From positions 248,001 to 312,000 of the forward strand of contig NZ_CP056122.1 of assembly GCF_018219455.1 (NCBI RefSeq): a stretch of 64,000 nucleotides of DNA, written 5' to 3'. A program made the position numbers and the translations under genes. This document shows positions 16,720 to 27,624 of this stretch, one piece after another; position 1 is the first letter of the stretch; the number at the start of each line of letters is the position of its first letter. The notes under the pieces are model-generated. The model had not been told where the DNA came from. It saw nothing but the letters and a program-made list of their open reading frames with translations, and searched no databases. Origin of the DNA: Moritella sp. 5. Its GTDB lineage: Bacteria; Pseudomonadota; Gammaproteobacteria; Enterobacterales; Moritellaceae.

Positions 16720-18443
16720 CAAATCGTAGAAATATTGCCCACGAAGAACCAGCCAATTTTATCCTTTGGCGTTATCATTTAGTTGCGGCCACGGTCGTTA
16801 TTATCTTTTTAAGCTTACTAGCCCGTACCGCTTACATTCAAGTGATCAATCCTGAACATCTGCGTAAACAAGCAGATATGCGTTCTCTACGGGTCACGTC
16901 ACAGCAAGTTCAACGCGGTATTATCACCGATCGTAATGGTGTTGAATTGGCGGTTAGTGTTCCGGTGATGGCCATTCATGTTGATCCTCGCACAATTAAG
17001 AATAAAAATAGTTTTGATAACAAACGCGCATGGCAAGCTTTTGCAGAAATCTTAGATCTAAATCTTGCTGAACTGCAAGCAAAAATAATGGCATCTAATG
17101 GTCGTTTTATGTATATCAAGCGCCAAATTAGTCCTGCGGTTGCTAAGTATGTTGATGAATTAAAACTAGTCGGCGTGAGCCAAGTACCAGAGTCGCGCCG
17201 TTTTTATCCCACAGGTGAAGTCAGTGCACAACTGGTTGGCATGACTAATATTGATGACATTGGTATTGAAGGCGTTGAAAAGGCTTATGATGATTTCCTT
17301 ACTGGCACACCAGGTAAACGAATTGTCCGTAAAGACCGGTTAGGGAATGTCATTGAAGACATCTCTGTTATTCAGCAAAGTGAACAAGCTAATAATATTC
17401 AACTCAGTATCGATCAACGCATCCAATCATTAGCTTATCAGCGCTTGAAAAAAGCGGTTAAATACAATGGTGCCGTGTCGGGCTCATTGGTGATGATTGA
17501 TGTTAAAACCGGGGAAATATTAGCAATGGTAAATAGTCCATCGTTTAACCCCAACAATCGTAACAAATATGACAGTTATAAGTTAAAGAATCGGGCTATC
17601 ACGGATAGTTACGAACCGGGCTCCACCATTAAACCGTTAGTGATTGCCAGTGGTTTAGATAATGGCATTATTGCCGCCGATTCTATCATTGATACCAACC
17701 CTGGACGTATGCGTCTAGGTGGCCGTTTAGTACAAGATACCCGCAACCGTGGTGACATTACACTGGGCGATATTCTACGTTATTCATCGAACATGGGCGT
17801 AAGTAAAATAGCGTTGAAATTAGGCCATCAACGTTTACTCGATACTTACTATCAATTTGGCTTTGGTAATGAAAGTAGTTTGATCTTAAATGGTGAAAGT
17901 AGAGGTTATATGCCACGACGTTCACGCTGGTCAGAGTTTGAGAATGCAACGTTATCCTTTGGTTATGGCATGCAGTCGACGACATTACAGCTTGCTCATG
18001 CTTATGCAACGATTGGTTCAGGTGGTCTATATCGTCCACTGACGATCAGAAAACAAGAAACTATGCCATTGTCTGAACGGGTGTTATCTGAAGATAACGC
18101 GAAAGAGCTATTACTCATGATGGAAAGCGTGGTAACAAAAGGCGGTACGGGTCAGAGAGCTAGCATTGATGGTTATCGTGTTGCAGGTAAAACTGGTACT
18201 TCCCGTAAGGCGATTGCGGGTGGTTATGGCGATGATTATGTTGCTTTATTTGCCGGTGTCGCACCTGTGTCTAACCCACGCTTTGCATTAGTAGTGGTGA
18301 TTGACTCTCCAAGTGGTGATCGTTATTACGGCGGTGTGATCGCGGCGCCAGTATTTGCGGAAGTAATGGAAAGAACATTGCAAATGTTGAATATAACACC
18401 AGATAAAAAACAATCATTAACGATCACGGCAAAAGACTCTTAA
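16716..18443 (+). CDS. ftsI: Septal peptidoglycan transpeptidase FtsI (PBP3)
   Basis: FtsI cross-links septal peptidoglycan and works with the glycosyltransferase FtsW. It is a class B penicillin-binding protein of 575 aa (588 in E. coli). A short cytoplasmic tail and a membrane anchor (about 20-40) are followed by a pedestal domain (about 60-225) and the transpeptidase domain. The active-site motifs are all present: Ser303-Thr-Ile-Lys306, the SxN triad Ser357-Ser-Asn359, and Lys492-Thr-Gly494. Overlap with ftsL by 4 bases indicates coupling. A 37-base gap separates it from murE. Confidence 0.98.
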   Translation: MTNRRNIAHEEPANFILWRYHLVAATVVIIFLSLLARTAYIQVINPEHLRKQADMRSLRVTSQQVQRGIITDRNGVELAVSVPVMAIHVDPRTIKNKNSFDNKRAWQAFAEILDLNLAELQAKIMASNGRFMYIKRQISPAVAKYVDELKLVGVSQVPESRRFYPTGEVSAQLVGMTNIDDIGIEGVEKAYDDFLTGTPGKRIVRKDRLGNVIEDISVIQQSEQANNIQLSIDQRIQSLAYQRLKKAVKYNGAVSGSLVMIDVKTGEILAMVNSPSFNPNNRNKYDSYKLKNRAITDSYEPGSTIKPLVIASGLDNGIIAADSIIDTNPGRMRLGGRLVQDTRNRGDITLGDILRYSSNMGVSKIALKLGHQRLLDTYYQFGFGNESSLILNGESRGYMPRRSRWSEFENATLSFGYGMQSTTLQLAHAYATIGSGGLYRPLTIRKQETMPLSERVLSEDNAKELLLMMESVVTKGGTGQRASIDGYRVAGKTGTSRKAIAGGYGDDYVALFAGVAPVSNPRFALVVVIDSPSGDRYYGGVIAAPVFAEVMERTLQMLNITPDKKQSLTITAKDS

Positions 18444-18480
18444 GAAGTTAAACGGCGCTAAGGCGTTTAAGGATTGTTAA

Positions 18481-19992
18481 ATGCCACGGGCTTTAAATAT
18501 TAAGGGTTTGGAAATGAATTCGTCATGTCGAGTCTTATCTCTACAAACGTGGAATATTGATCTTGAATTAGCGGTTAACGCGTTGATCATTGATAGTCGG
18601 AAAGTACAAGCGGGCGACTGTTTTGTCGCGATAAATGGTCATGCCCTTGATGGTCGCCGATTTATTGGAAATGCATTACAATGTGGTGCGATATTGGTAT
18701 TGAAAGACGCTGATATTCAGGCTGAACATGGTCATATTGAATATGTTGATGGTATCCCTATTGTCGCTTTTTTTGGTCTTAATCAGGCCTTATCCGCATT
18801 AGCCGATAGTTTTTATGGATTCCCTTCGCAGCAATTAAAACTTGTCGGTGTTACTGGCACGAATGGTAAAAGCACGATCACGCAGATTATTGCTAATTGG
18901 GTTACTTTATTAAACGGTAAAGCTGGCGTGATGGGTACGATCGGTAATGGCTTATTCGATCAATTAGTGCAAACCGAAAATACCACAGGTAGCGGCTTAG
19001 ATGTACAAGCTGAAATAGCGAATCAAGTGCAACAAGGTGCAGAATTGTGTGCCATGGAAGTATCCTCACACGGCTTGATCCAAGGTCGTGTGAATTCGCT
19101 CGATTTTGATGTGGCATTATTTACCAATCTAACCCGTGATCATCTTGATTATCATGGAGATATGGATACTTATGCTAATGCCAAAAAAATCTTATTTCAA
19201 GGTACTGTGAAGCATAAGATCCTTAACGTTGATGATGCTTATGGTAAAGCGTGGTCACAGCAATGGCCTGATGCTATTCAATTTTCAGTCCAGCAAGATT
19301 TATCAGATTATTCTGGCACCTTTTTATGTTGTAGTGACTTGAGTTTTGATACCGGTGGTTTTAGCTGTGAGTTAAAAACTAGCTGGGGTGAAGGTACATT
19401 GCAATGTGGTTTAATTGGCGAGTTTAACGCTTCTAACGTGGTGGCCGCTTGCGCGAGCTTGTTAGCACTGGGTTATGATTTAGATGATTTATTACAGGTA
19501 GCACCAAAACTAACCGCTGTATGTGGCCGTATGGAATTATTCAAACAAGCGGGGCAAGCTGCTTGCGTTGTTGATTATGCACATACACCTGACGCATTAG
19601 AAAAAGCATTAAAAGCATTACGTGTGCATTGTGAGGGTAAACTTTGGTGTATTTATGGCTGTGGTGGTGACCGAGATACAGGTAAAAGACCATTAATGGC
19701 ACAAGTTGCTGAACAATTTTCAGATATGGCTGTCATTACTGATGATAATCCGCGTACAGAGTCTGCCTTTTCGATTGTAGCTGATATGCTAACCGGTCTT
19801 GCTAACCCCGATGCGATGCAAGTTATTCACGATCGCTGTCGTGCTATTCATTGGGCGTTGGAACAAAGTCGTGCAGACGATATTATTTTAGTGGCGGGTA
19901 AAGGTCATGAAGATTATCAAATTATCGGTGTAGAGAAACACTATTATAGTGATCGAGAAACGATCACAGAGATGTTGGGTAACAAACAATGA
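18481..19992 (+). CDS. murE: UDP-MurNAc-tripeptide synthetase MurE (meso-DAP adding)
   Basis: MurE adds the third stem-peptide residue to UDP-MurNAc-dipeptide. The Mur-ligase P-loop GTNGKST lies at 126-132. The motif Asp422-Asn-Pro-Arg425 is the signature of enzymes that use meso-diaminopimelate, as expected in Gram-negatives. The frame gives 503 aa. Starting at the internal ATG 18514 would give 492 aa and the more usual N-terminus MNSSCRVLS. Both starts have plausible ribosome-binding sites (AAGGA and AAGGG), so the exact start is open. The 3' end overlaps murF by 4 bases. Confidence 0.97.
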   Translation: MPRALNIKGLEMNSSCRVLSLQTWNIDLELAVNALIIDSRKVQAGDCFVAINGHALDGRRFIGNALQCGAILVLKDADIQAEHGHIEYVDGIPIVAFFGLNQALSALADSFYGFPSQQLKLVGVTGTNGKSTITQIIANWVTLLNGKAGVMGTIGNGLFDQLVQTENTTGSGLDVQAEIANQVQQGAELCAMEVSSHGLIQGRVNSLDFDVALFTNLTRDHLDYHGDMDTYANAKKILFQGTVKHKILNVDDAYGKAWSQQWPDAIQFSVQQDLSDYSGTFLCCSDLSFDTGGFSCELKTSWGEGTLQCGLIGEFNASNVVAACASLLALGYDLDDLLQVAPKLTAVCGRMELFKQAGQAACVVDYAHTPDALEKALKALRVHCEGKLWCIYGCGGDRDTGKRPLMAQVAEQFSDMAVITDDNPRTESAFSIVADMLTGLANPDAMQVIHDRCRAIHWALEQSRADDIILVAGKGHEDYQIIGVEKHYYSDRETITEMLGNKQ

Positions 19993-21410
19993 TTAGTTTA
20001 ACGTTAAGTGCGATCGCAGCACAGCTCAATAGCAAGCTGCAAGGTGATGATGTCGTCATTACTCACGTTTCAACAGATACACGCACGATTAAAGTTGGTG
20101 ATTTGTTTGTTGCGTTAAGTGGTGATAATTTTGATGCCAATAGTTTTGTTGCTAAAGCGGCAGAGCAAGGTGCTATCGCAGCTATCGTTACAAAAAAACA
20201 AGCGGTGGATATACCGCAAATTATGGTAAAAGATAGCCGTATTGCGTTAGGTTTGTTAGGTAAAATGGTGCGTGAACAAGTTAATCCTAAAGTTGCAGCG
20301 CTTACAGGCAGTAATGGTAAAACCACGACGAAAGAAATGTTGGCAGCAATTTTAAAGCAAGTCGCCCCAACCTTAGCAACTGCAGGTAATTTTAATAACG
20401 ATATTGGTGTTCCACTGACACTATTACGCTTACAGCAAGAAGATCAATTTGCGGTGATGGAGCTTGGTGCTAATCATAAAAAAGAAATTGCTTATACCAC
20501 GGGATTGGTATTGCCAGATGTGGTGTTAATTAATAATGTTGATGCGGCACACTTAGAAGGCTTTGGTGATCTACAGGGCATCGCATTGGCTAAAAGTGAG
20601 ATATTATCAGGGGTTAAGCAACAAGGTATGGCGGTACTAAATCGCGATGATAAGTTTTATCAATACTGGTTACGTAAAGTTGATTCACAGCGACATGTTA
20701 ACTTTTCGGTTGTTGATGAGAGTGCTGATTATTTTGCAGCTAATATTGAATTTGATAGTTCGGGTAACCCGACGTTTAGATTATGTACGCCAGATAGTGA
20801 CTGTACAATTAACTTAGGTGTTGCAGGTCGTCATAATGTCGCTAATGCATTAGCTGCCGCTGCAATGGCAAGTTGTTTTGGTATTGATATTAAAACCATT
20901 AAGTTAGGCCTTGAATCTATGGTTAGTGTACAGGGCCGATTGAAAATATCACAATTAACTTCACGTATTCGTATTATTGATGATAGCTATAATGCCAATA
21001 TTGCCTCAGTAAAGGCGGCCATTGATGTATTAACCCATTTCAAATCAACAAACGTATTGGTAATGGGCGATATGGGAGAACTGGGTGTTAGTACTGCTGA
21101 TATGCATCAACAAGTTGGACATTATGCTCAGCAGAAACAGGTTGATCATGTTTATACTTGTGGTGCTGTTAGCCGTGAAGCTGCATTAACTGCTGGTGTT
21201 ATTGGTCGCGCCTTTTTAGCACAGCCAGCACTGGTTGATGCGTTAGTTGACTTAATCACTACTGCTCCTAAAGAGCAGATGTTTACTTTATTATTTAAAG
21301 GTTCCCGTAGTGCTAAAATGGAGCAGGCAATTAGTTTGTTAACCACAAAGCTATCTAAGAACAGTGCTATGTTAATCGAAAATACAATGTTAGTTAAAAA
21401 TACAGTATAA
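19989..21410 (+). CDS. murF: UDP-MurNAc-tripeptide D-alanyl-D-alanine ligase MurF
   Basis: MurF adds the D-Ala-D-Ala dipeptide and completes the pentapeptide precursor. The P-loop GSNGKTTT lies at 107-114. Domain order is N-terminal substrate domain (about 1-95), central ATPase domain (100-310) and C-terminal Rossmann-like domain (from about 315, with IDDSYNANIASVKAAID). The length of 473 aa is slightly above the E. coli protein because of a hydrophobic tail (MLIENTMLVKNTV) after the conserved end. It overlaps murE by 4 bases and precedes mraY by 9. Confidence 0.97.
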   Translation: MISLTLSAIAAQLNSKLQGDDVVITHVSTDTRTIKVGDLFVALSGDNFDANSFVAKAAEQGAIAAIVTKKQAVDIPQIMVKDSRIALGLLGKMVREQVNPKVAALTGSNGKTTTKEMLAAILKQVAPTLATAGNFNNDIGVPLTLLRLQQEDQFAVMELGANHKKEIAYTTGLVLPDVVLINNVDAAHLEGFGDLQGIALAKSEILSGVKQQGMAVLNRDDKFYQYWLRKVDSQRHVNFSVVDESADYFAANIEFDSSGNPTFRLCTPDSDCTINLGVAGRHNVANALAAAAMASCFGIDIKTIKLGLESMVSVQGRLKISQLTSRIRIIDDSYNANIASVKAAIDVLTHFKSTNVLVMGDMGELGVSTADMHQQVGHYAQQKQVDHVYTCGAVSREAALTAGVIGRAFLAQPALVDALVDLITTAPKEQMFTLLFKGSRSAKMEQAISLLTTKLSKNSAMLIENTMLVKNTV

Positions 21411-21419
21411 GGAAATAAA

Positions 21420-22502
21420 ATGTTAGTTTGGTTGTTCGAATCTTTAAGTGAGCATTTCTCGCTATTCAGAGTTTTTTCATATCTCACATTTCGTGCAATT
21501 ATCACGATAATTACCTCGTTATTACTGACATTATGGATGGGACCTAAACTTATCCGCTATTTGCAAGATATGCAGATTGGTCAAGTGGTACGTGATGATG
21601 GCCCTGAATCACATTTCAGTAAACGTGGTACGCCAACAATGGGTGGCGTAATGATTCTAGTTTCAATTTTAGTATCAACGCTATTATGGGCAAGATTAGA
21701 TAATGCTTATGTTTGGATCATGATGTTTGTGTTTGTCGCGTTTGGTGCGATTGGTTTTGTGGATGACTATCGCAAAGTGATCCGTAAAGATACCGATGGC
21801 TTGATTGCGCGTTGGAAGTATTTCTGGCAGTCAGCGGTCGCAATTGGTATCGCTGTTTATCTCTATGCAACGGCAGGTTCGGCGGCAGAAACGACATTAG
21901 TTGTGCCTTTCTTTAAAGAATATATGCCAGAACTTGGATTGTTATTCATTGTATTAACTTATTTTGTGATTGTGGGGAGTAGTAATGCGGTTAACTTAAC
22001 CGATGGTTTGGATGGTTTAGCTATCTTACCAACGGTATTAGTGGCGGGTGCATTTATGCTTGTATCTTACTTAACAGGTAACGTTAAATTTGCTGAGTAT
22101 CTGTTTATCCCTTACATCCCACAAGCCAGTGAATTAGTGATTGTTTGTGCGGCGATGGTTGGTGCCGGACTTGGCTTCTTATGGTTTAACACGTACCCAG
22201 CGCAAGTATTTATGGGCGATGTTGGTTCATTAGCATTAGGTGCGGGTTTAGGTACGCTAGCGGTATTGGTTCGCCAAGAGTTTATGTTGGTGATCATGGG
22301 TGGTGTTTTTGTTATGGAAACAGTATCGGTTATCTTACAAGTAGGTTCTTATAAGTTACGTGGTCAACGTATCTTTAGAATGGCACCAATTCATCACCAT
22401 TATGAACTAAAAGGTTGGCCTGAACCGCGTGTGATTGTACGCTTTTGGATCATTACTATTATTTTAGTACTCATTGGCTTAGCAACGTTGAAGGTACGCT
22501 AA
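21420..22502 (+). CDS. mraY: Phospho-N-acetylmuramoyl-pentapeptide transferase MraY
   Basis: MraY moves phospho-MurNAc-pentapeptide from UDP to undecaprenyl phosphate to form lipid I at the inner membrane. It has 360 aa as in E. coli and about ten membrane segments. The catalytic Asp pair is Asp115-Asp116 in FVDDYRKV. The [10 protein letters not shown] motif lies near 190-200, and the family's histidine motif is present as [12 protein letters not shown] near the C-terminus. The stop overlaps the murD start (TAATG). Confidence 0.98.
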   Translation: MLVWLFESLSEHFSLFRVFSYLTFRAIITIITSLLLTLWMGPKLIRYLQDMQIGQVVRDDGPESHFSKRGTPTMGGVMILVSILVSTLLWARLDNAYVWIMMFVFVAFGAIGFVDDYRKVIRKDTDGLIARWKYFWQSAVAIGIAVYLYATAGSAAETTLVVPFFKEYMPELGLLFIVLTYFVIVGSSNAVNLTDGLDGLAILPTVLVAGAFMLVSYLTGNVKFAEYLFIPYIPQASELVIVCAAMVGAGLGFLWFNTYPAQVFMGDVGSLALGAGLGTLAVLVRQEFMLVIMGGVFVMETVSVILQVGSYKLRGQRIFRMAPIHHHYELKGWPEPRVIVRFWIITIILVLIGLATLKVR

Positions 22503-23842
22503 TGACACAATTATCTGAGCAAAATATGGCATCGTCTATCGTTATTGTTGGTTTAGGCCAAACCGGTCTGTCTTGTGTCCGTTATTTTCTAAAACAAGGC
22601 ATAGTTCCTGTTGTTGTGGATAGTCGTGATGCACCGCCGGGACAAGATGAGTTGCCAGCTCAGGTAACCTTATATAAGGGTGGCTTACACCCAGAGATCT
22701 TATTACAAGCTAAACAATTAGTTGTTAGTCCAGGTATTGCTATTGCAACGCCTGCGATTGCTGCTGCGCAACAACATGGTGTTGAAGTTATTGGTGATAT
22801 TGAATTGTTTGTCAGGGCTGCAAAAGCGCCCATTATTGCCATCACTGGCTCAAACGGTAAATCAACCGTGACCACACTGGTTGGTGAAATGGCGAATGCG
22901 GCAGGCGTGATAACCGCAATCGGTGGCAACATTGGCATTCCAGCATTAGACCTACTGGATGTAGCCGATCCTTATCAGTTATATGTGTTAGAGCTTTCAA
23001 GCTTTCAATTAGAAACGACCCATAGTCTAAAGGCTATTGCTGCGACCGTACTGAATGTAACAGACGACCATCTTGATCGTTACCCTGATTTCGAAGCCTA
23101 TCGCCAAGCCAAATTATCAATTTATCAGCATGCGCAAACCGTGGTGACAAATCGTGATGATGTATTAACGGCTTGTCCTGAACAAGATAATACATTCAAT
23201 GCTGTTAAGCGTAGTTTTGGTGAGGATGATACTGACTATGGCTTGATTCAACAACAAGGAAGGATGTGGCTTGCTTATCAAGGTGAGGGTATTATCAGCG
23301 CCGATGAGTTACAGATCACCGGTGTGCATAATTTAATGAACGCATTATCTGCCATTGCCCTGCTTGATGCGGCAGGTGTGGATAGAACTAAAACGTTACC
23401 GGGCTTGCGTCAATTTACGGGGCTAGCACATCGCTGTGAGTTTATTCGTGAACTTAATGGGGTAAGGTGGATTAATGATACTAAGGCCACCAATGTCGGA
23501 GCTACACTAGCAGCGCTGGCCGGGTTGAAAAGCAGTGTTAAAGGACACTTATACCTGATTGCTGGCGGTGATGGAAAAGGCGCTGATTTTAGTCCTTTAG
23601 TCCCCGCATTACGTGATGACATTGCGTTGACGTATTGCTTTGGCAAAGACGGTGAACGTTTTTCGGCGTTAGCGGAAAATACGAAACAGGTTCCTGACTT
23701 GGCCGTTGCGATTGCTGAAATTAGTGAGTTTGTACAACCGGGTGACTGGGTTTTGTTGTCACCTGCGTGTGCAAGTATCGATATGTACGCTAATTTTATG
23801 GCTCGGGGTGACCACTTTAGAGCGCTAGTGAAGGCATTATAA
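22502..23842 (+). CDS. murD: UDP-MurNAc-L-alanine D-glutamate ligase MurD
   Basis: MurD adds D-Glu to UDP-MurNAc-L-Ala. The frame is open from 22445, but the ATG at 22502, overlapping the mraY stop, gives 446 aa and the family-like N-terminus. A start at 22445 would place 19 extra residues inside mraY coding sequence. The P-loop is GSNGKST at 116-122. VTDDHLDRYPDFEAY and the C-terminal LLSPACASIDMY with GDHFRAL are MurD hallmarks. The stop overlaps the ftsW start (TAATG). Confidence 0.97.
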   Translation: MTQLSEQNMASSIVIVGLGQTGLSCVRYFLKQGIVPVVVDSRDAPPGQDELPAQVTLYKGGLHPEILLQAKQLVVSPGIAIATPAIAAAQQHGVEVIGDIELFVRAAKAPIIAITGSNGKSTVTTLVGEMANAAGVITAIGGNIGIPALDLLDVADPYQLYVLELSSFQLETTHSLKAIAATVLNVTDDHLDRYPDFEAYRQAKLSIYQHAQTVVTNRDDVLTACPEQDNTFNAVKRSFGEDDTDYGLIQQQGRMWLAYQGEGIISADELQITGVHNLMNALSAIALLDAAGVDRTKTLPGLRQFTGLAHRCEFIRELNGVRWINDTKATNVGATLAALAGLKSSVKGHLYLIAGGDGKGADFSPLVPALRDDIALTYCFGKDGERFSALAENTKQVPDLAVAIAEISEFVQPGDWVLLSPACASIDMYANFMARGDHFRALVKAL

Positions 23843-25023
23843 TGGAATTTCTGACACGGACGAAAGCCTATTTATTAGGTGCTGAAGAGCAGCGCGCGGC
23901 GGTTTATGATCGCCAGCTATTATTATTAGCGATTATTTTAATGATGGTTGGTTTGGTGATGGTTGCATCGGCATCCTTACCAGAAGGTATTGCGTTGGGT
24001 GATGATCCCTTCATGTTTGTGAAAAAGCATTTAGTCTTTCTGAGCGTGTCCTTGTGTGCCGCAATCTGTGTGTTGAATGTACCGATTGCTTTTTATGAGC
24101 GTAATAGCGTGCGGTTTTTATTTGTCGCTATTGCTTTATTGATCGTGGTATTAGTCATTGGTCGTACGGTTAATGGCAGTACTCGTTGGATCTCGTTTGG
24201 CCCCTTGAATATGCAGCCCGCCGAGTTTGCTAAATTTGCCCTCTTTATTTATTTTTCAGGTTATTTAGTCCGTCAAAAAAGCTTATTACAAGAAAGCTAT
24301 AAAGGTTTTGTAAATGGCTTACTGGTGATCGCTGTTATCTCTACATTGCTTCTTTTTCAACCTGATTTCGGCTCTGTGATGGTTATTTTAACCACCAGTG
24401 TAGCACTGTTATTTATCGGTGGTGCAAAGTTGGTGCACTTCATGGCACTATGTGTTGTGGCTATTTTACTGGGTGTATTAGCGGTGATATTATCGCCGTA
24501 TCGAATGCGACGGATAACCTCTTTTCTTGACCCTTGGGATGATCCATTTGGTAGTGGTTATCAACTAACCCAATCCTTAATGGCATTTGGCCGTGGTAGT
24601 TTTAGCGGTGAAGGGCTTGGTAACTCGATTCAAAAATTAGAGTATCTACCAGAAGCTCATACCGATTTTGTATTTGCAATTCTAGCTGAAGAATTAGGTT
24701 TTGTTGGCGTTTTTATCGTCTTGATACTACAGATGTTATTGGTATTTAAAGCGCTGCAAATTGGTCGTCGTAGTCTGGAAATGGATCAATTTTTTGCTGG
24801 TTTTTTAGCAATTAGCATTGGTGTTTGGTTTTGTTTTCAAACCTTGGTTAACGTTGGTGCAGCCTCCGGATTATTACCAACGAAAGGGTTAACATTACCC
24901 CTCGTGAGTTATGGTGGGTCGAGTTTATTAATTATGAGTTGTGCTGTGGCGGTGCTATTACGAATCGATTATGAATATCGTGCACAAAAAGTGTCGATGT
25001 CAAATAGTACAGCGACCAGTTAG
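23842..25023 (+). CDS. ftsW: Septal peptidoglycan glycosyltransferase FtsW (SEDS)
   Basis: FtsW polymerises lipid II into septal glycan strands together with FtsI. The 393-residue SEDS-family protein has about ten membrane segments. Conserved stretches include GRTVNGSTRWISFGPLNMQP, AEFAKF, FQPDFGSVMV, LPEAHTDFVFAILAEELGF and PLVSYGGSSL. The Asp in PEAHTDF lies in the family's conserved periplasmic loop. It overlaps murD by 1 base. A 55-base gap precedes murG with no terminator. Confidence 0.97.
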   Translation: MEFLTRTKAYLLGAEEQRAAVYDRQLLLLAIILMMVGLVMVASASLPEGIALGDDPFMFVKKHLVFLSVSLCAAICVLNVPIAFYERNSVRFLFVAIALLIVVLVIGRTVNGSTRWISFGPLNMQPAEFAKFALFIYFSGYLVRQKSLLQESYKGFVNGLLVIAVISTLLLFQPDFGSVMVILTTSVALLFIGGAKLVHFMALCVVAILLGVLAVILSPYRMRRITSFLDPWDDPFGSGYQLTQSLMAFGRGSFSGEGLGNSIQKLEYLPEAHTDFVFAILAEELGFVGVFIVLILQMLLVFKALQIGRRSLEMDQFFAGFLAISIGVWFCFQTLVNVGAASGLLPTKGLTLPLVSYGGSSLLIMSCAVAVLLRIDYEYRAQKVSMSNSTATS

Positions 25024-25078
25024 TTATCATATGTATGAGCACGTTACGCCTTAACATAACTGATTAAATCTTATTACA

Positions 25079-26152
25079 ATGAAAGATAATATTATGACAA
25101 AACGTTTATTAGTGATGGCTGGTGGCACTGGTGGTCACGTATTTCCTGGTATTGCGGTTGCAAAACATTTAAAAAAGCAGGGGTGGGCGATTCACTGGAT
25201 TGGTACTGCGGATCGGATGGAAGCCGATTTAGTCCCACAACATGGTTTTGATATTTCATTCATTGATATTTCAGGGGTGCGTGGTAACGGGGTTAAGCGT
25301 TTATGCCTTGCACCCTTTCGAATTTTAAAATCCGTGTTACAGGCACGTAAAGTGATGAAAAACTTCAAACCTGATGTTGTTTTAGGGATGGGGGGGTTTG
25401 CTAGTGGACCGGGTGGCGTAGCGGCTTGGTTACAAGGTATTCCTGTGGTATTGCATGAGCAAAATGCGGCGGCAGGTCTCACTAACCGTCTATTAGCTAA
25501 AATTGCTAAACGTGTACTAATGGCCTTTCCTGGTGCATTTTCTCAGGGTCTGTTGGTAGGCAATCCAGTACGTGAAGATGTATTGGCTTTACATGCACTA
25601 CCACACGTGAGCACAGATAAGCTGACGGTATTGGTTGTTGGTGGTAGCTTAGGCGCAAAAGTATTAAATGAAACGTTACCAGCAGCACTGGCGCTATTAC
25701 CCCAAGATAAAATTAGTATTCGCCATCAAGTGGGTAAAAATAATAGTACTGCGGTGAATGTTGCTTATCAGTCAGTAGGTGTTACAGCTGATATTAAAGT
25801 ATCTGATTTTATTGATGATATGGCGCAAGCTTATTATCAAGCTGATGTGGTAGTGTGTCGTGCAGGCGCGTTGACTGTGTCAGAGGTGGCTGTTGCAGGA
25901 CTACCCGCTATTTTTATTCCATTACCACATGCAGTGGATGATCATCAGACTAAAAATGCCCAATCATTGGTACAAGCAGGTGGCGCGGTATTACTCCCAC
26001 AAAGCCAATTAAATGCAGTGGATTTAGCCAAATTATTACAGCAATGGATTGACGATGAAGCACAACTTGTCGCTATGTCAAATGCAGCCAAAAGTGCTGC
26101 TATTCTAGATGCAACTGAGCAGGTCGCAAATGCCTGTTCAGCATTAAGTTAA
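25079..26152 (+). CDS. murG: UDP-GlcNAc:lipid I N-acetylglucosaminyltransferase MurG
   Basis: MurG adds GlcNAc to lipid I on the cytoplasmic face, making lipid II. It is a GT-B-fold peripheral membrane enzyme of 357 aa. The N-terminal glycine loop [12 protein letters not shown] is present, as are the second glycine motif GMGGFASGP, the [12 protein letters not shown] stretch and the C-terminal GGSLGA and RAGALTVSE motifs. A second ATG at 25094 ([10 protein letters not shown]) is nearer the family N-terminus and may be the true start. Neither ATG has a strong ribosome-binding site. Confidence 0.97.
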   Translation: MKDNIMTKRLLVMAGGTGGHVFPGIAVAKHLKKQGWAIHWIGTADRMEADLVPQHGFDISFIDISGVRGNGVKRLCLAPFRILKSVLQARKVMKNFKPDVVLGMGGFASGPGGVAAWLQGIPVVLHEQNAAAGLTNRLLAKIAKRVLMAFPGAFSQGLLVGNPVREDVLALHALPHVSTDKLTVLVVGGSLGAKVLNETLPAALALLPQDKISIRHQVGKNNSTAVNVAYQSVGVTADIKVSDFIDDMAQAYYQADVVVCRAGALTVSEVAVAGLPAIFIPLPHAVDDHQTKNAQSLVQAGGAVLLPQSQLNAVDLAKLLQQWIDDEAQLVAMSNAAKSAAILDATEQVANACSALS

Positions 26153-26164
26153 GAGAGATAGATA

Positions 26165-27622
26165 ATGTCTGAACAAAAGATCGCACAACTAAGAACGGTA
26201 GTGCCAGAGATGCGTCGTGTGAAAACTATTCATTTTGTTGGCATCGGTGGTGCTGGCATGGGTGGGATCGCAGAAGTATTAGCAAATGAAGGTTATCAGA
26301 TCACGGGTTCTGATCTCGCGCCTAATCCAGTGACTGAACGTTTAGTCAAATTAGGTGCAAAAATTAATTTTGAGCATAAAGCTGAAAATGTACTGAATGC
26401 TAGCGTAGTGGTGGTATCAACGGCTATCGATCTCACTAATCCTGAAATTATGGCTGCACATGAAAACCGTATTCCGGTGATTAAACGTGCTGAAATGCTA
26501 GCAGAATTAATGCGTTTTCGTCATGGGATTGCGATTGCAGGCACACATGGCAAAACGTCGACTACAGCGCTAGTAACAGGTATTTACCATCAAGCAGGCT
26601 TAGATCCTACATTTGTTAATGGCGGATTAGTGAAGAGCACTGGCACCAATGCTGGTTTAGGTAAAAGTCGTTATCTGATTGCTGAAGCGGATGAGAGCGA
26701 TGCATCATTCTTACTACTGCAGCCGATGGTTGCTGTCGTGACGAATATCGAAGCTGACCATATGGATACGTATGGTGGTGATTTTGCTAAATTAGAAAAA
26801 ACCTTTATGGATTTTCTGCATAACTTGCCATTTTACGGTTTAGCCGTGATGTGCGCTGATGATGCAGTTATTGAAAAGTTGATCCCAGATATTGGTCGTC
26901 AGGTCGTGACTTATGGTTTCTCCGAAAATGCCGATGTACGTATTATTGATTATGTGCAAAAAGGTCATAAAAGTCATTTTACCATTTGTCGTAAAGATCG
27001 CGAAAATTTACGTGTTAGCTTGAATTCTCCGGGTCAACATAATGCCTTAAATGCGACAGCTGCAGTAGCTGTCGCGACTGAAGATGGTATTGATGATAGC
27101 GCGATTATTACCGCGCTCGCTAACTTTGCGGGTACTGGTCGACGTTTTGATCATCTTGGTGAATTTGATTCAGGTACAGGTAATGTGATGCTGGTTGATG
27201 ACTATGGTCATCACCCGACCGAGCTTGATGTTACTATTACTGCCGCACGTGCAGGCTGGCCTGAAAAACGTTTGGTTTCGGTATTCCAACCACATCGTTA
27301 TACACGTACCCGTGATTTGTATGAAGATTTCGCAAACGTGTTATCAAAGGTTGATCTGTTATTTTTATTAGAAGTATATCCGGCAGGTGAAGAACCCATT
27401 CCTGGTGCTGATAGTCGCTCATTATGTCGTAGTATTAGACAACGTGGTAATATTGAACCAATTTTTGTTTCTAGTCCTGATGAAATCCCAGCCATTTTAG
27501 CTGAGCATTTACAACACGGTGACTTGGTATTAACCCAAGGTGCTGGTAATGTGGGTACGCTTGCTAAGGAACTGGCAGCAATGGAAATGAATGTTAGTAC
27601 GATGAAACAATGGAAGAAGTAA
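26165..27622 (+). CDS. murC: UDP-N-acetylmuramate L-alanine ligase MurC
   Basis: MurC adds the first residue, L-Ala, to UDP-MurNAc. The N-terminal Rossmann motif reads [13 protein letters not shown] (about 24-36). The ATP-binding P-loop GTHGKT is at 126-131. The [22 protein letters not shown] and [10 protein letters not shown] segments are typical. The length of 485 aa is normal (491 in E. coli). An AGAGAGATAG ribosome-binding region precedes the start. ddl begins 2 bases after the stop. Confidence 0.98.
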   Translation: MSEQKIAQLRTVVPEMRRVKTIHFVGIGGAGMGGIAEVLANEGYQITGSDLAPNPVTERLVKLGAKINFEHKAENVLNASVVVVSTAIDLTNPEIMAAHENRIPVIKRAEMLAELMRFRHGIAIAGTHGKTSTTALVTGIYHQAGLDPTFVNGGLVKSTGTNAGLGKSRYLIAEADESDASFLLLQPMVAVVTNIEADHMDTYGGDFAKLEKTFMDFLHNLPFYGLAVMCADDAVIEKLIPDIGRQVVTYGFSENADVRIIDYVQKGHKSHFTICRKDRENLRVSLNSPGQHNALNATAAVAVATEDGIDDSAIITALANFAGTGRRFDHLGEFDSGTGNVMLVDDYGHHPTELDVTITAARAGWPEKRLVSVFQPHRYTRTRDLYEDFANVLSKVDLLFLLEVYPAGEEPIPGADSRSLCRSIRQRGNIEPIFVSSPDEIPAILAEHLQHGDLVLTQGAGNVGTLAKELAAMEMNVSTMKQWKK

Positions 27623-27624
27623 TC